NCBI GenBank assembly: GCA_934667505.1 | Contig: CAKULY010000004.1 | Span: 48,946 to 112,945, forward strand | Reading direction: 5' to 3' | DNA from: an uncultured Treponema sp. | Lineage (GTDB): Bacteria > Spirochaetota > Spirochaetia > Treponematales > Treponemataceae | Length of the DNA: 64,000 bases | Shown: in pieces, positions 1-8,438 of the stretch | How positions within the stretch are numbered: the first letter of the stretch is position 1 | Layout of the letters: the number at the start of each line of letters is the position of its first letter | Translations under genes and position numbers: made by a program | Notes under the pieces: model-generated | Seen by the model: the letters and a program-made list of their open reading frames with translations, nothing else | Told to the model about the DNA's origin: nothing | Database searches by the model: none

Positions 1-1917
1 TCAAAAGGAGCAACCCACTACACGCATTGGTTTCAGCCGCTTACAGGCATTACAGCAGAAAAACACGACAGCTTTATAACTCCCACATCAGAAGGCCGTG
101 TCATAATGAGTTTTTCGGGAAAAGAGCTTATAAAAGGCGAACCAGACGCCTCTTCTTTTCCAAGCGGCGGGCTTAGAGCGACTTTTGAAGCGAGAGGTTA
201 CACGGTTTGGGACCCTACTTCTTATCCTTTTGTAAAAGACCATTCATTATGCATTCCTACCTCATTTTGCGCATATACCGGAGAGGCCCTTGACAAAAAG
301 ACTCCTCTTTTGCGCTCCATGGAAACTCTAAACGAGCAGGCTCTTCGCATTTTGCGGCTGTTCGGCTCAAATGCAAAGCACGTTACAACCACAATGGGTC
401 CGGAACAGGAATATTTCCTTGTGGATGAAAAAATGTGGCAGCAGCGCAAAGACCTTAGAATGACTGGAAGAACTCTTTTCGGAGCAAAACCTTGCAAAGG
501 CCAGGAAATGGATGACCAGTATTTTGCGGCAATTAAACCTAGAATCGTAGAATACATGGAAGATTTGAACCAAGAGCTTTGGAGCTTAGGAATATATGCA
601 AAAACCGAGCACAACGAAGCCGCTCCAGCCCAGCATGAAATGGCTCCGATTTTTACAACCAGCAACCTCGCCTCTGACCAGAACCAGCTAACAATGGAAA
701 TAATGAAAAAAGTTGCAAGGCGGCACGGAATGGTTTGCCTTCTTCACGAAAAACCTTTTGCAGGCGTAAACGGAAGCGGCAAGCACAACAATTGGTCAAT
801 TGCAACCGACGAAGGCGAAAATCTTTTCGCCCCAGGAAAAACCCCTCGCGAGAATGCTCAATTTCTTTTGTTCCTTACAGCAGTTCTAAAGGCCGTTGAT
901 GAAAACCAGGACTTGCTTAGAATTACGGTTGCAAGCGCAGGCAACGACCACCGCCTTGGCGGTTATGAAGCCCCTCCTGCAATTATGTCCATCTACTTGG
1001 GCGAAGAGCTTGAAGCGATTCTAAAATCTATAAAGGATGGAACACCTTACGCAGCTGGCTCAAAGCAAAAAATGGATATTGGCGTAGATGTTCTTCCTGC
1101 AATTCCAAAAGATTCAACAGACAGAAACCGCACAAGTCCATTCGCATTTACCGGAAACAGATTTGAATTCCGTTCTGTAGGTTCTTCTCTTTCAATTTCA
1201 GGACCAAATACAACCTTGAATTCAATTTTAGCCTATGCGCTAAAACAATATGCAGACAAACTGGAAAAAGCCAAAGACTTTGAAAAAGAACTGCAGAATC
1301 TTATAAAAGACGAAATAACAAAGCACTGGAAAATTGTATTTGACGGCAACGGATACGATTCTAGCTGGCTAGAAGAAGCAGAAAAACGCGGCTTGATGAA
1401 TCTAAAGACACTGCCAGATGCGATGGCCCGCTATCTAGATGAAAAAAACATTCGCCTTTACACAGAACTCGGCGTTTATACAAAAACAGAAATGGAAAGC
1501 CATTACGACATCAAGCTTGAAAAGTATTGCGGTATTTTAAACATTGAAGTTGAAACAATGCTAGAAATGATAAACAAGGATATTATTCCGTGCGCGTTTA
1601 AGTATATGCGGGAAGTTGCAAAAACAATTGCAGATATAAAAAACGCTATTCCGCTTGCAAAATGCGCAGCAGAAACAGCGCTCCTTGAAAAGCTTTCAGA
1701 ACTCACAGATGCTCTTGCAAACAAATCAGAAGAATTGTCAAAAAAACATTCTGCAGCAAAGCAACTTAAAGACAACATGAAGATTTCTATGGAATATGTT
1801 CAAAAGGTAATACCTGCAATGGCGCAAGCTAGAGCAATTGCCGATGAAATAGAGCCTTTGCTTGGAGAAGATTTTAAACCTTACCCAAGCTATGAAGACC
1901 TTTTGTTTTCAGTTTAA
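1..1917 (+). CDS. glnN: Glutamine synthetase type III, 5' end outside window
   Basis: This enzyme makes glutamine from glutamate, ammonia and ATP in the cytoplasm. The reading frame is open from base 1 and already reads [14 protein letters not shown] and TAEKHDSF, hallmarks of the GSIII N-terminal half, so the ATG at 106 is internal and the true start lies upstream. Further GSIII signatures are [37 protein letters not shown] and [14 protein letters not shown]. About 638 residues are visible; the family is usually about 700, so some 60-90 are missing. The C-terminal 100 residues are helical and lysine/glutamate-rich, as in other GSIII proteins. It converges on purD across an R1 repeat. The control region is not in the window. 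Confidence 0.96.
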   Translation, partial: SKGATHYTHWFQPLTGITAEKHDSFITPTSEGRVIMSFSGKELIKGEPDASSFPSGGLRATFEARGYTVWDPTSYPFVKDHSLCIPTSFCAYTGEALDKKTPLLRSMETLNEQALRILRLFGSNAKHVTTTMGPEQEYFLVDEKMWQQRKDLRMTGRTLFGAKPCKGQEMDDQYFAAIKPRIVEYMEDLNQELWSLGIYAKTEHNEAAPAQHEMAPIFTTSNLASDQNQLTMEIMKKVARRHGMVCLLHEKPFAGVNGSGKHNNWSIATDEGENLFAPGKTPRENAQFLLFLTAVLKAVDENQDLLRITVASAGNDHRLGGYEAPPAIMSIYLGEELEAILKSIKDGTPYAAGSKQKMDIGVDVLPAIPKDSTDRNRTSPFAFTGNRFEFRSVGSSLSISGPNTTLNSILAYALKQYADKLEKAKDFEKELQNLIKDEITKHWKIVFDGNGYDSSWLEEAEKRGLMNLKTLPDAMARYLDEKNIRLYTELGVYTKTEMESHYDIKLEKYCGILNIEVETMLEMINKDIIPCAFKYMREVAKTIADIKNAIPLAKCAAETALLEKLSELTDALANKSEELSKKHSAAKQLKDNMKISMEYVQKVIPAMAQARAIADEIEPLLGEDFKPYPSYEDLLFSV

Positions 1918-1921
1918 ACGC

Positions 1922-2022
1922 TAGCCCGTAAGCAGATTGCCCGGTCAAGCCGGGCAATGACAGAATACCTCTAGAAAAGATACACTTTTGTATGTTTTTC
2001 TAAAAATCCGAAGTTCAGGCTA
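1922..2022. repeat. R1 repeat, variant copy between glnN and purD
   Basis: It begins TAGCCCG and ends CGAAGTTCAGGCTA, the R1 termini. The interior holds a GC-rich hairpin, ATTGCCCGG-TCAAG-CCGGGCAAT (about 1936-1957), followed by ATGACAGAA. The same hairpin type followed by ATGACAG occurs in R3, so this copy looks like an R1/R3 chimera. It lies between two convergent genes and may work as a bidirectional terminator, although no long U-run follows the hairpin. Confidence 0.6.
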
Positions 2023-2023
2023 A

Positions 2024-3367
2024 TTAAAGCTCGCCAGATTCAGCGGCGCCTGGAAGACCTATATCTGTGCGGAAAAATGCCCCCTCAAAAGTAACAGCAT
2101 TTACCGCCTGATATGCGTTTTTCCAAGCAAGCTCAAAAGTCTCGCCAAAAGCGCTGCAAGCAAGAACTCTTCCACCGTTTGTAACCAGTCTTTCAGTAGA
2201 ACTTCTGCGGTCCATAATTGCACCCGCTATGAAAATTTTTGCCCCAGTTTCCGCAATTTTTTTTGCGTCAATTGTAATCTTTTTTCCCTTTTGATAGTGG
2301 TTTGGATAACCGCCGCTTACAACTACAGGCGCAACTTGAAATCCTTTTTTCCATTTGAAATCAAAGTCATTCAAAGTTCCATCCACAATCGCTTGGCACA
2401 TTTGCGCAAAATCAAAATCCATTAAAGGAAGAACTGCTTGAGTTTCCGGATCCCCTAAGCGAACATTGTATTCAAGAAGTTTTGGACCGTCTTTTGTAAG
2501 CATTACGCCGAAAAATAAAAATCCTCTATAATCAAAGCCTTCCTGCTCCAGTCCTTTAAGCGTAGGTTCAAGACAGTCTTTTTTAAACTGCTGCATAGTT
2601 TCTTCAGAAACATCTGAAATAGGGCAAACTGCTCCCATTCCTCCAGTATTAGGTCCTTTCGCGCCATTTCGCAAGCGTTTGTGGTCTCTAGCCGGTAAAA
2701 ACGGCACTATCGCTGAAGTTCCATTCTTTGTTGATTCTTTTGTAACAGAAACTGCAGAAAGAACAGAAATTTCAACTCCTTGAAGATAGTCTTCTATAAC
2801 AAGCGTTTTGCCGGCGTTTCCAACTCTTTCGCCTTCCATAAAATCAGCAATTGCTGCAAGGGCTTCTTTTTCCGTCGCAGCTACCACAACACCCTTTCCT
2901 GCGGCAAGACCGTCAGCCTTTATTACAATAGGAGCTCCGTGTTCTTTTACATAATTTTCAGCATCGGTTTTGTTTGTAAAAGTTCTGCTTTGAGCGCACG
3001 CAACTGAATACTTCATCATAAATTCTTTAGAAAGATTCTTGCTGGCTTCTAGCTGCGCAGCTGCCTTTTTAGGTCCCACGCAAGGAATTCCTTCGTTCCA
3101 AAATTCATCCGCAAGTCCTTCTGCAAGAGGATTCTCTGGTCCTATAACTGCAAGGTTACAATTTTCATGCTTTGCAATCTGAGTAAAAGGATTTTTTTCT
3201 TTTAAAATATAACTACATTCAGACGGGGCAACATTTACGCATTTCGATTCTTTTGCAGTGCCGCCATTTCCAGGAACGCAAACAACCTTTTCAACTTTAG
3301 GACTCTGTGCGAGTTTCCATGCAATGGCATGCTCTCTGCCACCGCTACCAACTACTATTACATTCAT
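2024..3367 (-). CDS. purD: Phosphoribosylamine--glycine ligase
   Basis: PurD is the second enzyme of de novo purine synthesis and forms glycinamide ribonucleotide from phosphoribosylamine, glycine and ATP. The protein has 447 residues, slightly longer than the usual 420-430. The N-terminus MNVIVVGSGGREHAIAWKL is typical. The ATP-grasp domain shows IKADGLAAGKGVVVA and a C-terminal metal/ATP site, LEYNVRLGDPETQ. It stands alone with no other pur genes nearby. Its ATG has no Shine-Dalgarno sequence and lies 6 nt after a -10-like TAAAAT, suggesting a leaderless mRNA. Its stop codon is 2 bp beyond the R1 repeat. Confidence 0.97.
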   Translation of the reverse strand: MNVIVVGSGGREHAIAWKLAQSPKVEKVVCVPGNGGTAKESKCVNVAPSECSYILKEKNPFTQIAKHENCNLAVIGPENPLAEGLADEFWNEGIPCVGPKKAAAQLEASKNLSKEFMMKYSVACAQSRTFTNKTDAENYVKEHGAPIVIKADGLAAGKGVVVAATEKEALAAIADFMEGERVGNAGKTLVIEDYLQGVEISVLSAVSVTKESTKNGTSAIVPFLPARDHKRLRNGAKGPNTGGMGAVCPISDVSEETMQQFKKDCLEPTLKGLEQEGFDYRGFLFFGVMLTKDGPKLLEYNVRLGDPETQAVLPLMDFDFAQMCQAIVDGTLNDFDFKWKKGFQVAPVVVSGGYPNHYQKGKKITIDAKKIAETGAKIFIAGAIMDRRSSTERLVTNGGRVLACSAFGETFELAWKNAYQAVNAVTFEGAFFRTDIGLPGAAESGEL

Positions 3368-3402
3368 ACTTAGATTTTACATTAAAAGATTACATTGGTA
3401 AA
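3368..3402 (-). promoter_or_regulatory. Predicted leaderless promoter of purD
   Basis: On the minus strand a TAAAAT hexamer (3379-3374) is followed by six bases and then ATG at 3367. A weak -35 candidate (TTTACC or TTACCA, 3396-3402) is 16-17 bp upstream. A start 7 nt after the -10 would fall on the A of ATG. The -35 match is poor. Confidence 0.5.
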
Positions 3403-3442
3403 TAAATACAGCGAAATGACTTGCAAAAAATATAATTTTTCA

Positions 3443-3477
3443 TTGTAAAGAGCAAGATTTTTGTTTATAATGGAAAT
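3443..3477 (+). promoter_or_regulatory. Predicted leaderless promoter of rsmI
   Basis: TTGTAA (3443-3448), a 17-bp spacer, TATAAT (3466-3471), six bases, then ATG at 3478. No Shine-Dalgarno sequence can fit, so the transcript is predicted to start at the AUG itself. Confidence 0.65.
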
Positions 3478-4212
3478 ATGTCAACGCTATTTGTAGTTGG
3501 AACGCCAATCGGCAACCTTAATGATATTACCTTTAGAGCTGTAGAAACTTTAAAAAAAGTTGAAGTCATAGCCGCAGAGGATACTCGTCATACATTGCAA
3601 CTTCTAAATGCGTTGGAATCTAAAGGCTTGATGACTCATAATGAAATCAAAAAGCCTATGATAAGCTGCCGTTCGCAAAACGAAGAGACGGCGGCAAAAA
3701 AGATTATTGAATTAATGGAAAACGGCAAAGATGTTGCTTACGCAAGCGACGCTGGAACTCCTGGAATAAGCGATCCTGGTGAAGTTCTTGTCGAACTTGT
3801 TCGCAAAGCAGGTCATTCTGTTGTTCCAATACCGGGACCTAGTGCTTTTGCAACTTTAGTAAGCGTGGCAGGCTCTGGCGGAAAAACTTTAATCTTTGAA
3901 GGTTTTCTTTCTCCAAGTCCTGGAAAAAGACGAAACCGGCTAAAGGCGCTTTTAGCAACAGGAAATGCAATAGTTTTGTACGAAAGTCCGTTCAGAATTA
4001 TAAAGTTACTAACGGATATTGCCGATATAGAAAGTGAACGTCGGCTAGTTATTGGACGAGAACTAACAAAACTGCACGAAGAAATTATAGAAGGCACAGC
4101 TTTAGAATTGCGAAATAACTTTGCTGAAAGAAATGCTATCAAAGGTGAATTTGCAGTTTTCATTTTTGGCATAAAAAAGGTTCAGATTTCTGATGAAACT
4201 ACCGATAATTAA
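3478..4212 (+). CDS. rsmI: 16S rRNA (cytidine-1402-2'-O)-methyltransferase
   Basis: RsmI methylates the ribose of C1402 in the ribosomal P site using S-adenosylmethionine. The motifs are in family order: LFVVGTPIGNLNDITFRA at the N-terminus, AAEDTRHT, YASDAGTPGISDPGE and VPIPGPSAF. This is the tetrapyrrole-methylase fold. The protein has 244 residues; many RsmI proteins are 270-290, so the C-terminal extension is short here. It is followed 21 bp later by flgM, probably in the same transcript. The start is fixed by the family N-terminus; the upstream sequence is a promoter, not a ribosome-binding site. Confidence 0.95.
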   Translation: MSTLFVVGTPIGNLNDITFRAVETLKKVEVIAAEDTRHTLQLLNALESKGLMTHNEIKKPMISCRSQNEETAAKKIIELMENGKDVAYASDAGTPGISDPGEVLVELVRKAGHSVVPIPGPSAFATLVSVAGSGGKTLIFEGFLSPSPGKRRNRLKALLATGNAIVLYESPFRIIKLLTDIADIESERRLVIGRELTKLHEEIIEGTALELRNNFAERNAIKGEFAVFIFGIKKVQISDETTDN

Positions 4213-4233
4213 AAGGTAGAAGGTAGGATTAAT

Positions 4234-4524
4234 ATGATGGGTATTGAAAAACTTACAGGAATAAACGCTATTCAGAATGTGCAGGGTTCTCGCCGTACAA
4301 ATGGAACTGAAAAATTCGGCCGCATTGAAGATTCAGTTTCTGTATCTGCAGAAGCCAAGGCAATGGCAGAAACATACTACATGAAGCAAGTCGCTTCAGA
4401 AACTCCTAACGTAAGAGCTGACAAAATCGCCGAAATTAAAAGCAAGATTCAAAATCCAAACTATCTTAATGAAAGCGTTATAGCATCTGCTGCCAATCGC
4501 ATCATGGAAAGCTTTGGATTGTAA
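4234..4524 (+). CDS. flgM: Anti-sigma-28 factor FlgM
   Basis: This is a small cytoplasmic protein that binds and holds back the flagellar sigma factor FliA until the hook-basal body is complete. It has 96 residues, the normal FlgM size. The N-terminus is flexible and polar. The conserved C-terminal half carries VRADKIAEIKSKIQNPNYLN and ends in a helix IASAANRIMESF, matching the sigma-28-binding region. A purine-rich stretch, AGAAGGTAGG, precedes the ATG. There is a second ATG one codon on, so the exact start could shift by one residue. No other flagellar gene is in the window. A strong terminator follows. Confidence 0.93.
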   Translation: MMGIEKLTGINAIQNVQGSRRTNGTEKFGRIEDSVSVSAEAKAMAETYYMKQVASETPNVRADKIAEIKSKIQNPNYLNESVIASAANRIMESFGL

Positions 4525-4560
4525 TTTAAAGATAAACCACTATTCGCTTTAGGTTATAAC

Positions 4561-4600
4561 AAAGGCATTCTTGGGATAACATCTCGGAATGCCTTTTTTA
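4561..4600 (+). terminator. Intrinsic terminator after flgM
   Basis: AAAGGCATTC (4561-4570) pairs perfectly with GAATGCCTTT (4587-4596). The inner bases TTGGGAT/ATCTCGG extend the stem with wobble pairs, leaving a 3-nt loop. A T-run follows. This closes the rsmI-flgM transcript. Confidence 0.92.
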
Positions 4601-4603
4601 TTT

Positions 4604-4676
4604 AAGGTTTATGTAAACCTTAAAAACGGCTGGACCAAGGTCTTGAATGCAAGCGTACCTTGACCGGGCGTATTTT
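4604..4676. repeat. R2 repeat, copy 1
   Basis: It contains a short hairpin AAGGTTTA-TG-TAAACCTT, then AAAACGGCTGGACCAAGG, TCTTGAATGCAAGCGT and ACCTTGACCGGGCGTATTT. The same order recurs at 9988, 29205 and, shortened, at 61043. CAAGGT and ACCTTG can pair. It sits between a terminator and the next gene. Confidence 0.75.
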
Positions 4677-4705
4677 TGATTTATAAAATTCTTGTGGAGA
4701 ATATA

Positions 4706-5854
4706 ATGAACGATCTTATTTTTAAAATTTCGCCAAATATAATTCTTGGCTCTTACACAATAACAAGGCTTTCTCAGTATATAAAAACTTTTGGCACAAG
4801 ATTTATAATTCTTACAGACCCAGTTTTAAGAGAATTCAAAATTATTGACAAAGTTGTACAGTCGCTAAACGAACACAAAGTGGAATATTTTGTTTGCGAA
4901 GAAATTACCGATGGAGCTAATTCAAAAGAAATAGAACAAATCTTAAAACTTGCAAAAGAAGGCTATGTTCACGGCATCATAGCTGTTGGCGGTGAAAAAA
5001 TTCAGCACGCCGCAGCAATTGTCGCCTCTTTATTCAACGAAATTCACGACATATATGATTTTATAGATGGAGCAATTCCTACGTCCGCTCCGCTTCCTTT
5101 AGTCTGTATTCCAACAACAATGCGAGCTCCTTATTCATTTACATCTTCCATTCCGATTATAGATTCAAGGAGCTGGCAGACAAAATTATTAAAAATACAG
5201 AACAATGTTTGCCGCCTTATGGTGTGGGAACCGAATTTTTACATAACACTTACTGAAAATCAGCTTGCTTCAATGGGGATTGAAACCATGTGCCTTGACA
5301 CAGAAGCTTACCTCTCTCAAAAAGCAAATTTTCTAAGCGATATGTTCTGCGAAAAAGGCGCAGAACTTTTAGGATACGCAATAAACGGGGCGAAAAGCCT
5401 TGAAATATCAACTCCAGCAGAAGTGCTTTTGGCAGAGGGAGGCTGCATGACTTCACTTGCAACCTCATCTAGTTCTGTAGGAACGGCAAGCCTTATTTCA
5501 TTGATTGCAAATTCAAAGTTCAGAATTAGCCGCTCTTTAGTCTGCGCAATCATGTTTCCATATATAATTGAAGATTGCGCAAAGTTCAAATCTAATAAAA
5601 TTGAATATCTGGGCAAAAAATTTGGACTAATACCAGCAGAATCGTACAGAGAAGAAGCTTGCAAAGCCTTTGCAGAAAACGTTCGCCAAAAGTTAGCAAA
5701 AGAAAATCTTCCAACAAGACTAAAAGATTTAAATCTTACAATAGAGCAATTAGCCACAATAGCAGATGAATCTAGCTCATTAGAAATTGCAACGACTTTG
5801 CCACGCAGCATGACAGCAGATGACATTTTTAACATGTTAAAACAGGCTTACTAA
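4706..5854 (+). CDS. Iron-alcohol-dehydrogenase-fold protein lacking the metal ligands
   Basis: The protein has 382 residues and the two-domain fold of the Fe-ADH / glycerol-1-phosphate dehydrogenase superfamily. PLVCIPTTMRAPYSFTSS (131-148) matches the PLIAIPTTAGTGSE motif, and MGIETMCLDTEAYLS (190-204) matches GVDALTHAIEGY. By eye alignment to FucO, the four metal ligands Asp, His, His, His are Glu193, Leu197, Ser262 and Arg276, and the nucleotide-binding GGGS reads GGEK (95-98). Normal dehydrogenase chemistry is therefore unlikely. I chose ATG 4706 over the upstream in-frame TTG (4676) because GTGGAG lies just before it. The SpoU gene follows after 2 bp, so the two are co-transcribed. The function is unknown; a regulatory or ligand-binding role is possible. 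Confidence 0.8.
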   Translation: MNDLIFKISPNIILGSYTITRLSQYIKTFGTRFIILTDPVLREFKIIDKVVQSLNEHKVEYFVCEEITDGANSKEIEQILKLAKEGYVHGIIAVGGEKIQHAAAIVASLFNEIHDIYDFIDGAIPTSAPLPLVCIPTTMRAPYSFTSSIPIIDSRSWQTKLLKIQNNVCRLMVWEPNFYITLTENQLASMGIETMCLDTEAYLSQKANFLSDMFCEKGAELLGYAINGAKSLEISTPAEVLLAEGGCMTSLATSSSSVGTASLISLIANSKFRISRSLVCAIMFPYIIEDCAKFKSNKIEYLGKKFGLIPAESYREEACKAFAENVRQKLAKENLPTRLKDLNLTIEQLATIADESSSLEIATTLPRSMTADDIFNMLKQAY

Positions 5855-5856
5855 AA

Positions 5857-6681
5857 ATGATAGAACCTTCAAAACTTTTTCAACTAGACGGCGGACAAAA
5901 GAGAAGAAAACTAGCTTTAACTTTTGGAGCCTTAGAAAGAGATATTGCGGGCATTGCAGAAAAAGGAACTGAATACAATTTTAAAGCAATGCCGCGAAGC
6001 GAGTACACAAAAAAGCTAGCTGAAATTTTGTTAAAAGATCCGAAACTTCCTCCGCAAGCAGCTACAGAATTAAAATCGCTTTTAAGCGAAAAGCCATTTG
6101 ACGAGCTTAGGGTTTGTAATTATGCAAGAAACCAGCTTCTTGCAATAATAGGAACGTTCCCTGCCGAATGGGACCTTGTAATTGCTCCGCACGCCTTGCC
6201 CACAGACGAAAACGGTCTTGTCCGCAAGCGGGATTTTTTCCCGGGCGTATGCGTTTATGCAGAAGATATTCGCTCGCCTTTTAACATTGGCTCAATCTTT
6301 AGAACTGCAGAGGGTCTTGGCGCTGAAAAAATTTACATTTCTCCGAACTGTGTAGACCCGATGCAGCAACGCTCTATTAGAAGCGGCATGGGCTGCGTAG
6401 AAACAATGGGATTTTCAAGGATTTCAGTTGATAATCTGCCTAGCGAAACACCAGTTTTCGCGCTAGAAACAGGCGGAACTCCAATAAATGACTTTAAGTT
6501 TCCAAGACAGGGAATATGCATAATCGGGTCAGAAGAACTAGGCGTTAGCCCTCAAGCCTTAAAAAAAGCCACTTACGGAACTGTAACCATTCCGATGAAA
6601 GGACTAAAGGCATCCTTAAATGTGGGAGTTGCTTTTGGAATCCTTATGCAAAAATGGATTGAATACATTAGTGCTGAATAA
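5857..6681 (+). CDS. SpoU/TrmH-family RNA 2'-O-methyltransferase
   Basis: This is a SAM-dependent ribose methylase of the SPOUT (knotted) fold acting on tRNA or rRNA. The catalytic domain occupies the C-terminal two thirds. Motif 1 is EDIRSPFNIGSIFRTAEGLG, motif 2 is CIIGSEELGVSPQAL, and motif 3 is TIPMKGLKASLNVGVAFGI, with the conserved Arg, Glu and Asn present. An N-terminal extension of about 125 residues does not resemble a known substrate-binding domain, so the target nucleotide cannot be named. The start lies 2 bp after the stop of the preceding gene, which suggests translational coupling. It converges with the HDOD gene, whose stop is 7 bp away. Confidence 0.9.
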   Translation: MIEPSKLFQLDGGQKRRKLALTFGALERDIAGIAEKGTEYNFKAMPRSEYTKKLAEILLKDPKLPPQAATELKSLLSEKPFDELRVCNYARNQLLAIIGTFPAEWDLVIAPHALPTDENGLVRKRDFFPGVCVYAEDIRSPFNIGSIFRTAEGLGAEKIYISPNCVDPMQQRSIRSGMGCVETMGFSRISVDNLPSETPVFALETGGTPINDFKFPRQGICIIGSEELGVSPQALKKATYGTVTIPMKGLKASLNVGVAFGILMQKWIEYISAE

Positions 6682-6688
6682 TTCTAAT

Positions 6689-8188
6689 TTATTTCTTTGA
6701 ATTCTGCTCTTCAAAACTAGAATTCAGTTTTTCAGAAATCTTAGCAAACTGACTTTCAGAAGGAATTCTAAACATAGAAAGAACATCCTGGTCAATCTGA
6801 TAATATTCAATTCTCTTTTCCTGATAGTGAACAAGCATGTCCGCAAGATAAACAACGCTGGCAAGAGTCATTGTATCTTCCGGGGCATTTTCAGGGGAAT
6901 GATGATACCTGATTACGTTTACAATTATGGGCGGGAAATTCCATTTTTCTGCAATTTTTGCTCCAATTTCACCATGATTTACTCCTGAAAGAATTTTTTC
7001 AAACAGTTCGGGTTCAACTCCTTTTGACTTGCAAACAATTCTAATCCTTTCCAAAAAAGACGGATGTATTGTTTCAAAAATAATTTTTCCCATGTCATGC
7101 AAAAGACCGCACACATAAGAATCTTCCACAACACTTCTTTGGGAAGAACAAAAATTTCTAGCAATGTTATAAGAATAATATGCAACTTTATATGCGTGGT
7201 TCCACAAACTTTCTGTGCTTCCAGGAACAGAAGAAAACGCCTTTATAGTTCCTATTGTAAAAAGCATATTTTTTATGCCATGCAAGCCAATAAGTTTTAC
7301 AGCTTCAGCAATACTTTTACAAGGCTGGCTCAAACCAAAGGCGGCGGAATTTACTAATTTTAACAGTTCGCCAGTAAGGGCAACATCATTGCTTATTTGA
7401 ACTGCGATATCTGAAATTTTTGAATCGGGTTCTTCAAGCAGTTTGCTCAATCTTGCGATATTTTCCGGAAACTGCGGTAGGCTGTTAATTGAATCTTCAA
7501 ACTCTTTTGAAATAATATTGATTTTGTCTTTTACTTCACTATTTAGTGGAAGTATAATTCTTGTTATAGTTTCCCCATTTTCAGAAAGAATTTGAAAATT
7601 TTCTTCTGTAAGACCAATCTCTTTTAGCATAAGAATCATTATAACAATGCCAAGGCCAGCCCCTTCCGAATCATCTAAAACCTGGTTTAAGGCATCTTCA
7701 ATCGAAGCATACTTTTGAGCCCTACGCATTTTTTCATAAATTCGCTTGTATTCAAAGACCGTTATTATAGAATTATTGCGAACTTCCATTTTTATTTTAT
7801 TATTTCGATACTGCAACATCAGCTTTACGTAAAGCCCGGCATCTTTTTGCGCTTGCAAATAGTAATTAATATTATTCAGAGTTTCATACTTAAAATCTTT
7901 CATTCCCAAGTTGTAGTCTTGTTCGCTTGTAATGTCTAATTTTTTTTCTTTGAAATAAATTCTTTTTGTATTTGCTTTTTTTGCGTTTGTAACCAACTCT
8001 TGCATACAATAAGTCAGATACGGAATCATGAAATTTTGATCTAATTCCTTTAAAAAACTAGTAAGCACATTGCCCATATACACTTCCATATCGTGAGGCA
8101 GCGTATATGTGTTTATGGAAAGAGGTACGCCAGAACGAATTGCCATCTTTATTTTTAAAATATCTATTGATGTATTATGATTCGTCAT
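6689..8188 (-). CDS. GHKL ATPase-like / HDOD signalling protein
   Basis: The 499-residue cytoplasmic protein appears to have two modules. Residues about 1-215 resemble a histidine-kinase-type ATPase: ELVTNAKKAN looks like the N-box and SEGAGLGIVIMI like the G-box, but there is no phosphoacceptor-His (HisKA) domain. Residues about 230-430 form an HDOD domain with LPQFPENIARLSKLLE, ALTGELLKLVNSAAFG, CGLLHDMGKIIF and NHGEIGAKIAEKWNFP. In many HDOD proteins the HD metal ligands are lost; here HD of HDMGK is retained, as are VNHGEIG and RYHHSP. HDOD proteins are signalling outputs in motility and cyclic-di-GMP networks. It stands alone between a convergent gene and a repeat-rich spacer. Confidence 0.8.
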   Translation of the reverse strand: MTNHNTSIDILKIKMAIRSGVPLSINTYTLPHDMEVYMGNVLTSFLKELDQNFMIPYLTYCMQELVTNAKKANTKRIYFKEKKLDITSEQDYNLGMKDFKYETLNNINYYLQAQKDAGLYVKLMLQYRNNKIKMEVRNNSIITVFEYKRIYEKMRRAQKYASIEDALNQVLDDSEGAGLGIVIMILMLKEIGLTEENFQILSENGETITRIILPLNSEVKDKINIISKEFEDSINSLPQFPENIARLSKLLEEPDSKISDIAVQISNDVALTGELLKLVNSAAFGLSQPCKSIAEAVKLIGLHGIKNMLFTIGTIKAFSSVPGSTESLWNHAYKVAYYSYNIARNFCSSQRSVVEDSYVCGLLHDMGKIIFETIHPSFLERIRIVCKSKGVEPELFEKILSGVNHGEIGAKIAEKWNFPPIIVNVIRYHHSPENAPEDTMTLASVVYLADMLVHYQEKRIEYYQIDQDVLSMFRIPSESQFAKISEKLNSSFEEQNSKK

Positions 8189-8208
8189 TTTTTGCCTACA
8201 GTTTTATT

Positions 8209-8285
8209 TAGCCAAATTTCGAATTAAAAAGAATGAATAGAAGAGTCAAAAGTTTTTTGCAGTTATAAAAAACTAGACTTTCGAC
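8209..8285. repeat. Degenerate R1-like hairpin
   Basis: It begins TAGCCAAATTTCGAA, close to the R1 arm, and ends AAAAAACTAGACTTTCGA, with TTTTTTGCAGTTATAAAAAA inside. A better R1 copy lies 40 bp away. It may be an eroded tandem copy. Confidence 0.35.
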
Positions 8286-8324
8286 CTTTTATTTAATCTA
8301 TCAATTATCTAAAAAAAAGTTAAG

Positions 8325-8430
8325 TAGCCCCAAACTTCGTTTTTTTTATAACTGCGAAAAAATGCTTTCAGCGAATTTTCAATTTGCTTACGCTTTTATT
8401 CACTTTCCTAAAAACTCAGCATTTGAGCTA
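8325..8430. repeat. R1 repeat, short copy (106 bp)
   Basis: It runs from TAGCCCCAAACTTCG through GCTTTCAGCGAATTTTC and TTGCTTACGCTTTTATTCA to AAAAACTCAGCATTTGAGCTA. It has the R1 ends and shoulders but no central tip module. It lies just beyond the mgtC stop codon. Confidence 0.75.
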
Positions 8431-8438
8431 TTAAAAAA

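Noticed and set aside
1936..1957. Classical rho-independent terminator after glnN
   Set aside because: The GC-rich hairpin is real but is followed by ATGACAGAA rather than a U-run, and the same motif occurs inside R3, so it is treated as repeat-derived.
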